Shown here: positions 39,436-52,868 of the stretch, in pieces | How the letters are laid out: every line of letters starts with the position of its first letter | Position numbering within the stretch: position 1 is the first letter of the stretch | DNA from: Rhabdornis inornatus | Taxonomy: Eukaryota > Chordata > Aves > Passeriformes > Rhabdornithidae | DNA: 64,000 nt | Direction: 5' to 3' | NCBI GenBank assembly: GCA_013397075.1 | Contig: VWZS01010868.1 | Location: forward strand, 62,001 to 126,000 | Translations under genes and position numbers: made by a program | The notes under the pieces: generated by a model | The model's input: the letters and a program-made list of their open reading frames with translations, nothing else | What the model was told of the DNA's origin: nothing | Databases searched by the model: none

Positions 39436-42400
39436 ATTTCCCCCATTGCACCAAATGCCCTCTTGGAAAATATTCATAGAAATGAAAACAGCAGTTGGCA
39501 TCAGCAGGAGCTCTGCAGAGAAAAGCCCTGAAGGTATCAGAACATCAAGGTATCAGTGGGAGCACATCTTGCACAAAACTGTGGCTCCATCTTAGTCCTG
39601 AGGGCGACTGGAGAATTTACTTCAAAAGATGAATTTAAGAGCTAAAATTCTTCCCTCTCTTCTGTCTCCTAGAAATCTTACCTCCTGAGAGAGACTCTTT
39701 TCCACGTTACACTTTTCCTCATATCCCAACCTCAGCTAACCCTTTAATGACTCACAGATAGCAATTAAGTCTCCCTTTTTGTCTCAAATGAGTTAGCAAC
39801 TCCCTCACTCCTGCCTTTTCTAAGAACCCTTTTATCTTTTATTCCATTACTGTTTCATTTAAATTGTCTGATTAACACAATTGCAGTTTAACTCAGTAGA
39901 GTTTTTCCCTCTCCTTGTTTTCAGGTTGAAACTTGCTTTTCCTATCCAGAGCTGAAGAAAATTTGACTGTTTAAATGTTTATCTTTTGGTCATTTAGTTT
40001 TTCACACAGGTGAGCTCCATGGCAGCAGTAAGAGCTAGGAGTTACGAGCAAGGTGAGGTATTATTACACCAAATAACACAGTTGAAAAACAAACAAAACC
40101 ATCCTGTGCTGCCATTTGGGACAAAAGAGAGTCCAGAGGAGCTTTGTGCAACCAGATTTCCCATTTTCCCAGGTAGCTGGAGAGGTGATACCCATCTCTG
40201 GCTTGCAGGGGGACAGTAGGTCTCTTTTTGAATCTATTAATTCAGTGATTAGGGGTAAAAGACTCCAGACTTTGACACCTAACTCACTTTGGCAGCACAG
40301 CCAGGTGTATATGAAGAGTAGGTTTTGCTTGGGTTTTTATTTTGGGGGGGGTGTCTTTTTTATTCTGAAGATATGAACAGCCAAGAAGTGGGAAAAAGGG
40401 GCAGTGGACAGGCAAACTCTGGCAGCACATTTTCCTGAGCAGGCTGAAAAACTCTCCCAGGGAAGGAAGCTTTATTTTAAAAGGAAGGAGAGGCAAAAAG
40501 AAGGAAAAAAAAACCATACAGCCTGCTCATAGTTTTAGTGCTATTCAGGTTATTTTAGGTCACAGCAGCTGCTTAATGGGCTCTCTTGGTTGACTATGAA
40601 GCATTCCAGCAGGGAAAAGAGAGTGCTTTTCACCATTAATTTTCTCTGAGCTTGCCTGAGCCTCCCAAGGGAAAGCTCCCCTCCTTCCCCACAATGCAAA
40701 TGCCTTTGTAGAAGTGCAGGAACCCAGCACACGCTGCTCACAGTGCTGGGGGGTCGTGCAGAGCACACCCCTGGGGAGTGGGTTGTACTTTCCAAACTAT
40801 TCCTCCTTTTTCCACTGTGAGTGTTGTGCTCATTGCTTTCAGGATTTCAGGACACAAGGTGCTAGAGTGGACACCAAAAAAGGCTCTATAACTTTTCAGG
40901 GTTAATAAGGGCCCTGCAAACTTCCCAGCAGGAATTCAGCATGGGAGAGTTTGGCACACCCTGCAGCACCCTCCTCCTGGCTCTGCCCTCTCAGATTAAG
41001 GATTTTCCCCTTCACAGGCACCTGATTTTGGGGCCAGATGGTTGGCAAGGGGACAAGTGACAGGCAGGACCCTGAGACAGGGCTGACCAAACACAGCCAT
41101 GGTGAGAGGGGACAGATTTCCCTCCTATTGGAGCAGCCATCCAAGCATAAAATGCACGCCTGTCTCCCTGCAAGGTGTTTTTCAGGGAAAGCTGCTGCAG
41201 GTATTTGTCCTGGTGCTGCTGGACACACTCAGAATTTCTAATCTTTTTAATTTTCTTTTTATTAATGGGAAATAGATGCACACAAAATTTTTTGAAATCT
41301 CTGTGATTGAGCATAAGAGAAAATGATCCCTGCCCTTCCCCATGGGACAGTAATGCCAACACCAGGTTCTCACAGCACCTAAACTAAAAAAACTTGCTAT
41401 GAGAGAAATTGGCAAATTTCTGTTTTTACATTGGAACAGCCAAGATTTCATCCTCTGAGCCTGTCAGAAAGTACAACCCACCCCCTCCAGAGCTCAAACC
41501 TTTGGACTCTTATTTAATTGGAAGTGAGAAAGATAGGTGTTTCATAAAAAGATAGCACATAATGGTGAGAGAAATCCACTACACAATGGCAAGGAAAGGT
41601 GGGAAACCTGAAGAAATACAGTCATTAAGGCACCTTGTCATCACAGCAGTAATATGAATTTGGAATATTGCCCAAGCTCAGTCAAGCCACATCTTTGCAC
41701 CTTTTCTTTGCACCTAAACCTTTCCTGTGTGCTTTCTTTAGGGGTTCCAGTCTCAGTGGGATAGCAAAATCACCTGATTCAACACTTTGATAGAGAAAGC
41801 AGATATTTCAGGGTGATTTGTAGTGCAATGGATGCTTTGGATGGTGTGGGGAGGGAAGAGAGCATTGCAGCAGGGGCTGAGAAATAACAAGCACATATTG
41901 AAACATGTATTGCCATCATTTTTCCATTCCCTATGGCTGATCCTGCCGATTTTCCCTGAAGAAAACACATGGACAGGTTGACAATCATGTCTCCTCCCAC
42001 ACCCTTCCAAGTCTTCCCCTTTCTCCCCATCCCATCCTGCCCTCAATTTTCAGAGAGTTGAAGAAACTCAGTGCAGCTGCCTCTGGATCCTAGGGAACAT
42101 CTTCCCCTCATCTCTTCTGGCATCTCCAGCATCTCCCAGTCCCTCTCACAGCCCAGGCTGAGCTCTTGCACCCCTGGTGCCCCTTTCCTCTGGCACCCAC
42201 CACCCTGCCTCTGTAAAACCAGAAAAGCGGGGCCAGGGGCTCCCCTGTGGCCAGGACAAGTCTCAGTGCAGACCATTCCCAAAAATCCTGGAGGCTGAAG
42301 CACAGACAGCTCAGCTCTGATGGATAAAGATCTGTCCAGATTGGAAATCAGAGACACCCTTCCTGCCATGCCTACCTTGCCCAGCAGCTCCCAGCCCTTC

Positions 42401-45400
42401 CAAGTAAAGCACTCCTGTTTTATTGGAGAGGATAAATAGCCTGGCAACAGTAAAGACCTCAGCTCTATGCCCAGGTGGGGCCAGGTCTACTGGAGCCCTC
42501 CGAGCTCTGGGCAGATCCTACTGTCACCTCTGGTCTGCCTGGTGAGCCAGAGATGTGCAGGAAAAGTGGGAGCTCACTGGGACTGTGGTAGATTTAAATA
42601 AAATCATAGCAAAAACACAAGGCAGGGACACTTCTGCTCATGAAGAGAAGCATTAGAGAGCTGTAAGGCTCTGCTCTGTACCAGATTCTTCACCTCTGTG
42701 TAATTGCTCCAACATTAGTAATAGTAAAATTATATGCTTCCATAAGGAAATTTAAATTAAATGCAACCTAAATCAATTTAAACTTTAAAACACTGAGCTT
42801 GTACCACCTGTTCTTCCTATAGAATAAAATATATTTAAGCCCCAAGGTCAGCAGCAAAGGGAAAGCTTAATTAAAGTTGATAGCAGACTACCTAATCACA
42901 CCTGAACCTACATACAAATAGATGAAGAAGCACCAGGAGCCATTTATTTTATTCTGATATCCTTGCCTGGGCTCTAATAAGATTTTCCTTTTAAAATGGC
43001 AACAGCTTCAGTTGCATTTCATCTTACAGAGTAGAGGAGGGAATGGATACCTTAGCAAGCTGCTCTCCACCAACCACAAAAGCTCCTTCATTAGTCTCTG
43101 ACATGTTGGGCCATAGCTCTTTGCACTTCTAATTAAAATATCACCTCTGAAGGTGAACCCTCTCCAGTATTTGTAAGCAGAATCACCTCAGGTGGAGGAG
43201 CCAACGGGCTCAGAACACAGAATTGATGAGGTGCTGCTAAAAATAACTCTGCAGCTTTCCTGTCACTTCAAAGAGAGCCAAGACAACACTCCAGAGGGAG
43301 GGTGAAGCTCCTTTCAGATTCTATTGGAGGAAGATTTGGGACTGAGCAGCTGGGAAAGAGTGGATGTGAACCCACAGGGGGTCAGCTTGCAACACGCGGG
43401 GTGGGTTTGGGATTTAGGGGTGGGTTTGGAATTTAGGGGTGGGTTTGGCATTTAGGATTGAGGCTGTTCTCCCCTGGCCCTGGAGCCCAGCTCAGCTGGG
43501 TGTGGTTTTCAGAGCAAACAGGGGGAGTTGGAGCACTGGGAAGGGGTGGGATTGTGGGTTCTTTGTGCTCAATCTGGCACTCCAGAGCCAGGTGTCACCT
43601 GCCCTCTGTGATGATGGTGTGGGCAGGTCCCCACAGCACCCGTGCTCTTGGCCAGGATGAGTGTCACAGTGACCACCACAGCCCTTTCACTGCTTGTGGG
43701 GAAGGGAGCAGGGAAAGATGCTGAAACCACAGCACCAGCTCCTTCCAGCCACATCCCTCTCCAGGGTTTGTCTCAGCCCTGTGTGTGCACACAGGCAATT
43801 CTGAATTTTTCTAGCCCACCCTTTAGCCAGCATTGCCCTATCCAGGAGACAATGTCCCCTGGTTATCTTTATACATTTTTATTCTATTCTTCCCCCCTCA
43901 CAGCAAAAAATGGAGCTCCTTAATCCATTCAGCAGCAGACCACAAGTCAGGGACTTGTAGAGACAAAAGCTCAGGGCAAGGTGAAGGGAGTAATTTATAT
44001 TGAGTAGGACTAGAAGAGAAGAAAAAGAATTGGATGAAGTCTAAATGCTAGAAAGTCTCTGCATCAAACCTTAAAGGTATAGACAGCCCATGATCTCCCT
44101 TCACTGCTGTGAACCACTTTTCAGACCCACATGCTCCCAGCAGGTCTCTGGGAGCCACATTCAGAGCTGTCCCATCCCTTCCAGAGCAAACAGGAGCACC
44201 ACAGCCATTTCCAGAGGTGGCAAATGGAAATGGCCAGTGTTTTCCACCCCAGGAAAATGCAGAAAACTGTATGCCAGAGCTGCCAGTGTCAGGAAGAGCA
44301 GGTTTGGTACAGAGGTTACTGCTACTAGTTATGATTATTCTCAGTAGATTTGTTCCAGCACAGCCTGATGTTTATGGATCTCAGTGGAAAAGTCCATATA
44401 GTAGACCCAAAATTTTCATGCCAGTCTCCCATTTTCAGCAACAACCAGCTTAAAACCAAGCTGGTTTCCTTCCAGTTCAGTCAGCAGGCCCAAGATGAAT
44501 GAGAGTTACCTTCATCTGAGGTTCTGAGGCCAACAAAACCTCTCCTGGCATTCCAAGGCATCTGCCTGTTGTAGCCTCTTTCTCCTGGATTTGGGGTCTA
44601 GCAGAGATTGTGAGGAATCGGCTTCTAGGTGGGGCCTTTGAGAGTCCCTTCCCAAATTCTGGGCAGATCTCCATCCTTTCGGTGACCTTGGCAACTTCCC
44701 TCCATTTCCAGCAGCCCAAGTCACCATCTATAGCCACAACAGGGATTGGAAAATAAGCATTTGCATTTATGGATTTGCAGGGGGTTTTTTTCCTTATAAA
44801 ATGAAGTAAGGCAAATTTCAGTATTCCCATTCTCCTGGGAAGCTGCAGATCGTTTTTCCCTGAGAGGCAAACAAAGGATTTCCAGCACTCCCATTATCTA
44901 AGAGGAAAGAGTGGTTTTGGCCACATCCAGTGATGACCACACACAGATTTTCTCTGTGCTGCTTTGTCTGGAAACCAGAGCAGCCAGGACAGGGCTGGAC
45001 AATGGCTGGGGCTCAGCAGGCTCAGTGAAATCAGCCCTTACTGAGCCCAGGGTACCAACAACTTTCCAGGAGCTCAGTGAGGGTTCCCAATTTTTTTAAC
45101 TGTCCATGCTGGGCCTGAGAGAGGCTTGAAATTTTGCCATGCAAAATTAACAATTGCCCAAATGACCAGGCAGCTGAAGCAGCAGAGCTGGAGCTGGTGC
45201 TGTTTGAATTTAGCAGGGAAATTGAGACCCACAGAGCCCAGGACACATCCCAGTCCCAGGGGCAACCTCCAAACACACCAAGAAAAGCAAAGTTTCTGGA
45301 GGAAAACAGCACATTATGTGCATGGGAATGAAACCATTCCCAGCCCATGAGGTCTGAAGCAGTCTTTGCAGCTCCATAAAGAGCCTTAGCCTGGCTCATG

Positions 45401-46270
45401 TAAGAACAGAGCAAGTCTTGCCCGTTACCTAGCAATATATTGGCTTGTTTCTTACAGGGTTCCATAGCAGAAACTCATCTCCAAAGCCTGCATACTTCCA
45501 GTTTTATTTCCCAGTAAAACACACATCTTGTTCTGACAGGGCAAAACCCATCTTATTTCCACAGTCACTGAAGTCCCAAAGTCTTTGGTAGGGGTTTACA
45601 ATGAGAGAAGCAGGCAGATAAGTGGGTGATAAAGACAGAAAGTGACCCACTTGGGGAAGAAAAATGGCAGAGACCAGGAGTTAAGATATTGGCAAAATTC
45701 ACCACAACTTCAAATTCATGAAGGTGTGCACAGCTGGTGTCTGTGTCAGGATGTTGCTTGACAATACAGCTTCTATTTTTTTCAGTTTTAATCAAAATCA
45801 AAAATTTTATCATTCAGTAACAGGGGCATTAATAATTAAATATTAATGTGATCCCGAGAGTGACATGATGCAGCCTCCAAGACAGTAAAATGTTAATTTC
45901 AGATGTCTCTGAGCTTTTAATTTTGTCTTATTGGCACTGATAAAGGATGGTACTCTGCCCCCTGTATAGGTACAGCAACAATTCCTGTACTAAAGGCTCA
46001 GGAGCTGCAGACCTCAGAGGGGAAAAGCTGCAGGTAAAGTCTGTGCTGGCACTCCTACAAGACATTATCAGGGGTACAACCAAATAACTCAGGAGCCTGA
46101 GTGCTTGACAGGCCCCCCACATCACAGTCATGGAAGGGAAAGCTGCAGGGATCAGGTGATTTCCCCAAGGTCATTCCGGAGATTTCAGCCTTCACTGCTT
46201 TACACAAAGGGGACTTGGCTCAGCCTGAACCTGGTGGCAGGCTGCCCAAAGAAGTTGTAGATCAAAGAAC
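39436..46270. other. Intergenic sequence
   Basis: Mostly unique sequence. It includes a 19-bp minisatellite (43398-43454) and an AT-rich block at about 42690-43050 that may be conserved. Open frames of 80-134 codons (for example 42043-42447, 44477-44830, 45031-45465) show no recognisable domains, no splice context and overlapping frames on the other strand. No gene supported. Confidence 0.75.
43398..43454. repeat. Three-copy 19-bp minisatellite
   Basis: Units at 43398-43416, 43417-43435 and 43436-43454 read ggggtgggtttggNattta with N = g, a, c. The array is G-rich on the plus strand. Confidence 0.95.
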
Positions 46271-46395
46271 ACCAGGATCTTGGAATGGCTTGAGTTGAAA
46301 GGGACCTTAAAATCATCCCTTAAAGATCAACCTGGCCTTGGACACTTCCAGGGATGAGGCAGCCACAGCTTCTCTGGGCAACCTGTGCCAGTAGT
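46271..46395 (-). mobile_element. CR1 3'-end fragment
   Basis: 'cttggaatggcttgagttga', 'aagggaccttaaaatcatcc', 'caacctggccttggacactt', 'cttctctgggcaacctgtgc'. An antisense-type CR1 with an internal deletion after the first 50 bp. Confidence 0.85.
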
Positions 46396-46407
46396 TGATT
46401 AATAAAT

Positions 46408-46468
46408 GAGGGAGAGGACCAGAGGAAGGAGCCTTAAGCTGAGAAAGGGGAAATTCAGATCACATACT
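46408..46468 (+). mobile_element. CR1 internal fragment, opposite orientation
   Basis: 'gaccagaggaaggagcctta' then 'agctgagaaaggggaaattc' matches the sense CR1 segment normally upstream of the 3' end. It lies about 12 bp from the oppositely oriented fragment before it. Confidence 0.6.
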
Positions 46469-46502
46469 AAAAAAAAAAAAAACAACAAATTCACCATTAG
46501 GN

Positions 46503-46545
46503 GGAGAGGAGAGGAGAGGAGAGGAGAGGAGAGGAGAGGAGAGGA
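46503..46545. repeat. (GGAGA)n microsatellite beside an ambiguous base
   Basis: About eight GGAGA units directly follow an N at 46502, with a run of A ending at about 46482 just upstream. The N indicates unresolved sequence, so the true repeat length is uncertain. Confidence 0.95.
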
Positions 46546-49500
46546 ATATTCCCCATGCCAGTTCTCAGAACTCTTGTCTGGCTGGCAGTGATGTGATCTT
46601 GGCCAGCCCTGTTTGATCCATTTACCTTGGCTTTTCACATACAGAATGCTCCAAGTATTTTCCAGCTATGACCCTTCTGTCAGGTCCCAAAAGCCAGGTG
46701 GGATTTTGTCCTCCATGTGCAGGCATTTTCTGCTTCATCTCACCGTGACCCCGTGCAGAGAAGCTCAGGAATCTTTGTGGAACACCTGGACACCATCCGC
46801 CAGCGTCCGTGAAATGAAATTAGAATCAGGAGATCTCCAGGGAGACAATGAATAATTTTATATTCATTTCAGCCTGTGAACAGTGAATTCTGAATAAAAC
46901 ACAGATAGTAGAAAAGAAATATGTCCCTTTTTCCTATGAATAGGAGTGGGCTGGGGGAGGGGGGACAGAAGGTGGTGGAGTCAAAACCTGTGTCATAACA
47001 CATTTCATCATGGAAAAGCAAGAACCATTAATACTGCAGGGGTATCTAATTCTGGCCTTTCTCCACTTCAGATGGCTGCCTTTGCAACCCAGTTATTTTT
47101 GATGTGCTTTATAGTGTGCAGAAACTTTCTGATGGGTTCCTAACCGATGACCTTGCCTGAAAAGATCATTGATGGTATTTTAATGACTTTCAGATAACTT
47201 TTATAGAGCTGAGGTTTTCAACCAGCAGGGTAGTCTTGGGTCTATACCTAAATATATTCTGTCTGAAGAAGTGTCAATTTTAAAAAAGTAGTGAAGGATG
47301 CCAATTACATCTCAACATTCCCCAGAGTGATGGAAAATATCAATACATATATACATTTGTTAAAAAAAAAATCACAACAAAATAGCAACAAAGTATGTTC
47401 CGCTGGAGAAAAACTTGCAAGCACGACTTATTTATAAAAATTGAAATATTTTCTGTGCTTTTAGGAAAAGGTTGCTATTTATCCGTCTTTTTTTTTTGCT
47501 ACAGTATTTACTGCATGATTTCTACAGGCATTATTTGCCTTATGGAGGTAATTTTTTATGCTGTCTGAATACATTCAGAACATTCAATATGTGAACATAA
47601 CCAGACTATCTTGTGAACATATTCAGGATTTATTCAGTAGGCTTTTACTGCAGGACACCTTTATTCCAGTACTCTTCATTATCAAAACAACATTTTCACA
47701 TATACAGAAAACATCCCAGGATTTTCAAAAATTGGTTACATCAGAAGATTTCAGGTATAACTTAATTCTTCAAATTCTTCTAAGGCTGAGCAATAACCTT
47801 AAAGGACAAAGACAGAAATTTCTCTGACACTTGCAGCCCAAATGCCTTCCAGTTGCAGAGACAAATCTGTATTTGTGATGGGTTTCCAGCATTAAATGTC
47901 CTGGTGGGGTGGTGCTGTTGGCTGGGCTGGGCTGGGCTTGGCTTTTCCTGGGCACTCAGCTCCAGGGATGGTGGATGGGACAGTGGTGCCAGCCTGCTGC
48001 GGTGGCACTGGCTGGTCCCTGCTGGGGATGCTCCAGGAGCAGTGGCTGATGTCACCCTGGGAGCCACCACAGAGCAGAGGGGCTGAGGGCTGTGGTGGGG
48101 AACTCACTGAACTCATGGAAATGCTGCTGCAGGCTGCTACAGCCACGTGCTTTGGGCTTTCTTTTTATTTTTCCTTTAAATGCAAAAACACTTTAAAGGT
48201 TACCATCTCTGTGACATTTCCGTGTCTCTCCTCTTGCTGGTGGTGGTGCAGCTGACAAATTGAAGCCAAAGTGAAATTTGAATAACTGTTCTCTGGAGTC
48301 CCCTGTTTTCTCTTCTTGGCTCCCTCTGAGAGCTGGGAGTGTTCCTGGGGCTGCTCACAAGTGCTACAGAATGCTGAATGCTGAACTGGACCCTCATAGC
48401 CCAGACAGCATCTGTGAAATGGCAAAAAACAGCTCCTGACTAAGAGAAGAGCAAATAAATTCAGGGTGTTAGGAACAGCTTTTAAACCCATGTGATCATA
48501 TGAGAGAATATCCAACAAGGCTATTCCATGTTTTATGAAACCTTTAATAATTGTCATTACACTTTTAGAGGGGCTGTTCACAGCTCTTCTGTCTCAATCT
48601 TAACCCCCAAAGAAGTTATAATTTCTGCAAGAAAGCTTTCCCTAAACAGCTCCTGCAGAGAGATCCCTGCCTCCCTTCCCTCTGTCCCATAAAATGGGAG
48701 CTCAGGCTGCAGGCCACATCCCCAGCTGGTAAAACTGAGCACTTCTTGTCCAGCTGAGGACAACTTATTGATTTACACTACTAATAAAACCAGTCTCCTC
48801 CTTTTATTTTATTTATTTTTATTTTATTTTTAGGGGGAGTCTGCCTACAGGTACAGAAATATTTTTGTATCTCTGTACAACACATCATCTATAAAGTTAC
48901 AGGCACCTATGTATGCATACACATTTAAATTCATGTGTGCTTGTAACATAAACAGCAACTCTTCAGTTCAAACACAGGTATTAGTAATATATGACATTAT
49001 ACATAAAAGTAATTGAGGTAAAGGGTATGGGGAATAACTTTTGTTAGACCAAAGGTTGGAAAAACAGAGAGGTTTCAAGGCAGGTGAGTTTTCTTCAGGT
49101 CATTTTCAGGGCTCATGTACCTCCACACTTGTCTTTCTTCCCTTTTTAATGTTAGGAAAGCTAAAAATAATTGCATTTGTACCCCCAACCCTTGTTTCAC
49201 CTCATAGCCTTATCCCATTCTGGTTACCCAGGGCTGAGCACAGTTTGGTGCTTTCTCCTGGACACATCACAGGTCTGAAACAGCCCCCATTTCCTCTCCT
49301 TTTTACTTTTCTGTGTGTGTTTGGGTGGTTTGTCCTCTCACAGTCCCAGAATCTGCAATGACACAGCACAGCTCCTCTGCCTGGGGACTACCTGAGATCT
49401 GCTAATTTCTGTAGTGACTGTGGAGAGAAGGGTTAATTAAATCTGTCCATCAGGGGGTGAAAACTTCTCCCTTGTATTTTTGTTGTTGTTGTTGTTGTTT

Positions 49501-50117
49501 TTGGGGTTTTTTTTACAAGGGGATGTGTCACCTCCTGTATCAGGGCTGCTGGCACAGGGCAGGAATTGTCCTCTGGGAGTCAGAGAGAAAAGGGGAGAAA
49601 ATGTGGGGGATTTGTCCAGTTTTGGAAAAGCATCTGGGAACAGCCTGGGAGAAATTCATCAATTCTGCAAGATGAAGCTCAGAAGTTGAAGCCTTCTTCC
49701 TTTTCTAAGAGCTGGCTAAAAGTAAACCAGATTCTGCTGCAATGAATAATTAAAAGCAGTTCCTTTAACATCATTGTGATTTGGCTGAAGTACAGACAGG
49801 GCAAAGTGGTTTCCCAAATCCTATTGACTTCCCTAAGTGTCCTATTAGAGGACAAAAATGTGAGTTTGTCAGCAAAAAACAACACAGAGACACAGAGTGA
49901 AATTCTCTTTGGAGAAAGAAGAGAGTTGAATTGCAGCTCCTGGTGAACAAGGAAAGAAACAAAAATTTAAAAATTGCAATATTTTAAGTGATTTGATAAA
50001 TAAAAATGTGCTCCGACAGTTGTGTCATATATCAGATTCCCCCTCTCCTTTGCCCTCTTCTGCCCTGGTCACTGTTTTAATGAGTCATATTTTACCATCT
50101 GACTTAAGAGCAGAATT
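46546..50117. other. Intergenic sequence
   Basis: Unique, partly AT-rich DNA with simple tracts: 'ggctgggctgggctgggctt' near 47920, a T/A tract near 48800-48835 and (TTG)n near 49481-49500. Open frames of up to 138 codons (48165-48581, minus) have no recognisable features. No gene supported. Confidence 0.75.
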
Positions 50118-50445
50118 CAGGGAATCATGGAATGGTTTGGGTTGGGAGGGACCATAAAGATCACCCAGTTCCATGCCCTGCCATGAGGAGGGACACCTCC
50201 CTCTATCCCAGACTGCTTTGAGTCCCATCCATCCTGGCCTTCAATGTTTCCAGGGATGGGGCATTCACCACCTCTCTGGGCAACCTCTTCCAGTGCCTCA
50301 TCCTCATTAAAATAAATTTATGAGGATCATAAATCATAAAAATTTCTTCCTTCTAGCTAATCTAAATCTACGCTGAGTTTGAAACTATTGTCCCTTGTCC
50401 TATTGCAACAGGCTAAAATGCTGCTCTGATTCTTCTCAGCTCCTA
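50118..50445 (-). mobile_element. CR1, about 330 bp
   Basis: 'gggaatcatggaatggtttg', 'ggttgggagggaccataaag', 'gtttccagggatggggcatt', 'aatttcttccttctagctaa', 'attgtcccttgtcctattgc'. Antisense 3' CR1, moderately diverged, with a short AT-rich insertion near 50310-50335. Confidence 0.9.
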
Positions 50446-51273
50446 CAGCAGAATTTTTACTTTCTCCAGTGGTTCCTTCCTTGCAGTTCAGTTTCTCACA
50501 GCCCTATTAGCTTTGTCAGCAGGGCTTTTAATTTCTGGGTTTTGCAACCATGGGTCCCAGATCACTGAGCAAAGCCAGGCTATGCCTAAAACCCAGGCTC
50601 TGAAGTTCAGTCTCCAAGGCAAAGCTCCTGTTAATTCAGGATGGCCAGGACTTCTTGTAATGGATCTCACATAAAAATGTGTGGGTAACTCACAAGTAAA
50701 GTTCCTAAGTGCTTTAATAAATGGATAATGATGCAGAAAGGCTTTAGGGCTCCTCTTTTTCTCCTTCCCTTTTTCTGTTCTTTAATATATGACAGAAAAT
50801 AATAAGTATCTCTAAAACAATTAATTAGAAAAAAGAAACCCTGTAAATACACATTACCAACTGAACTGTTTAATAAAGAAAATTTAAATACACAATCCCT
50901 GAAGACAGCTCCAATATGTTTTGCATTGCTGCTGCTACCAGGAAATAAGTAAAATTTGCAAAGAACCACACTCAGTTCATATCTGACTGAAGATTTAAAG
51001 GGCTCTGTCAAAAACCTATTACCGCAAACATTTGTTGAATTTTCGTTTCCTTCTGATTTCCAGCACGATGGTCCAAAAATTGTCTGTGGCAAACTGTCAC
51101 AACTTTAATGTGAATTGTTGTCTTCAGGAAGTCTAATCACGGGAAAGGCTCTGGATCTGTACAAATCATGATGCTTTCTCCCAGCTGAGTAGAAGAGCTT
51201 TTAGAACTCTCCATTTTAATCTCTTTTCTTCCTCATTTTCCTCATATTTTACTGGCATTTTTTACAGCACTAA
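50446..51273. other. Intergenic sequence between CR1 copies
   Basis: Unique AT-rich sequence. A 141-codon minus frame (50667-51092) has no recognisable motif. Nothing else seen. Confidence 0.7.
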
Positions 51274-51817
51274 GGAGGGGGGAATTGTGTCCCTGTGCCC
51301 CCTCAGGTGAGATCCCACCTGCAGAGCTGCCCCAGCCCTGTCCCAGCACAGGGAGGAGCTGGAGCTGCTGCAGAGAGCCCAGAGGAGGCAGCAGGATGAG
51401 CAGAGGGATGGAGCAGCTCTGCTGGGAGGAAAGGCTGGCACAGCTGGGATTGTTCAGCCTGGACAGGAGAAGCTTTGGGCTGAGCTCAGTGTGGCCTTGC
51501 AGGGCCTGAAGGAGCTGCAGGAAACATGGAGAGAGACAATTCCCAAGGCATGGAGGCACAGCACACAGGGAATGGCTTCCCACTGCCAGAGGGCAGGGCT
51601 GGATGGGATCTTGGGAGTTAGGAATTGTTCCCTGGGAGGGTGGGGAGGGGCTGGGATGGAATTCCCAGAGCAGCTGTGGCTGCCCCTGGATCCCTGGCAG
51701 TGCCCAAGGCCAGGTTGGACATTGGGGCTGGAGCAGCCTGGGATACTGGGAGGTGTCCCAGTTTGAACAAGACCATCTTTAAGGTCCCTCCTAACCCAAA
51801 CCATTCCATGATTCCAT
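51274..51817 (+). mobile_element. CR1, about 540 bp, near-twin of the copy at 53.8 kb
   Basis: 'tcccagcacagggaggagct', 'ggattgttcagcctggacag', 'ggccttgcagggcctgaagg', 'ctttaaggtccctcctaacc', ending 'ccattccatgattcc'. Positions 51319-51552 match 53993-54226 at 233 of 234 bases by eye. Confidence 0.93.
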
Positions 51818-52606
51818 TCTCATATGTGCCTTTCTAAAGCATGTTGGGCCACCAGGATTTTCAGCATCCATAGGCAGGAAGATCCTTGGGAAGCACCACA
51901 GCTGTACATGGAATGCTGTACACAGTAAACCAGGTAGCAGAAGACATACAGTGCTTTTAATTTCCCTGGTAGTTCCCTCAATCTCGTCAAGAATCAGTGG
52001 AAATTAGTTTCCTAAAGAGCTGCATTTTGCAGCTAATGGGAGTCCTTGGTTACCACATGATTATTTTCTAAATGGAAAAAAAAATGCACATTAACATGAA
52101 TATTCAAATGAGACTGCAAATCATTAAAGACCCATTTGTTCTACAAATAGAGCTGCAGTGACTTTTGGAATAAATTCCTCGTGCAAAGCAGTTTTCTATA
52201 GGTTGGAGAGGCCAGAAATTATTTACTCACAGAAAAGGGGGAGGTGTCTGTTGTTTTGAAAGAGACCAACAAAACAGACCTAGGAGATCAATCTGTTTTT
52301 CTGCCTAGATTTTTATAATTGCTGTTTTTTGCCATTTTCAACAGGATAATAAAGTCCCTAGGTGAACATGAATAAAATTCTGTGCTCTTTTGAGTTTGAT
52401 GGACTGGTTATTTTTAGTCAGGTTTAGATGCTAGAAGCAAATTCAGGTTTTTTTAGAGAGTTTGCACAGATCCTTAAGGATTTTTATAACACTTTAGAAG
52501 CACAGGGAAGAGTGTTCTACTGCACTTATGACGCTTTCAAAGATGTTTAAAATGCTTTCATGAAAAACTTGACAAAATCTCACCAAGAAACAAGAAAGAT
52601 TCAAGA
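51818..52606. other. Intergenic sequence between CR1 copies
   Basis: AT-rich unique sequence with no recognisable gene or repeat. Confidence 0.7.
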
Positions 52607-52868
52607 TGGAGAGAAATTATTTACAAGGGATGGAGTGACAGGACAAGGGGGAATGGCTTCAGACTGAGAGTGGGCTTAGGTGGGGTATTGGGAAAAAATT
52701 GTTCCCTGTGAGGGTGATGAGGCCCTGGCACAAAAAAGTTGTGGCTGCCGCATCCCTGGAAGTGTCCAAGGCCAAGTTGGATGGGGCTTGGAACACCTTG
52801 GGATAGTGGAAGGTGGAATTGGATGATGTTTAAGGACTTTTCCAACCCAAGCCGTTCCATGATTCTAT
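52607..52868 (+). mobile_element. CR1 3' end, about 260 bp
   Basis: 'acaggacaagggggaatggc', 'ttgttccctgtgagggtgat', 'gcatccctggaagtgtccaa', 'ttaaggacttttccaaccca', ending 'cgttccatgattctatata'. Confidence 0.92.

Noticed and set aside
38726..39595. 289-codon open frame on + and 238/204-codon frames on -
   Set aside because: They coincide with an antisense CR1 copy (38832-39435). The proteins are Pro/Ser- or Gly-rich repeat translations in several overlapping frames with no domain.
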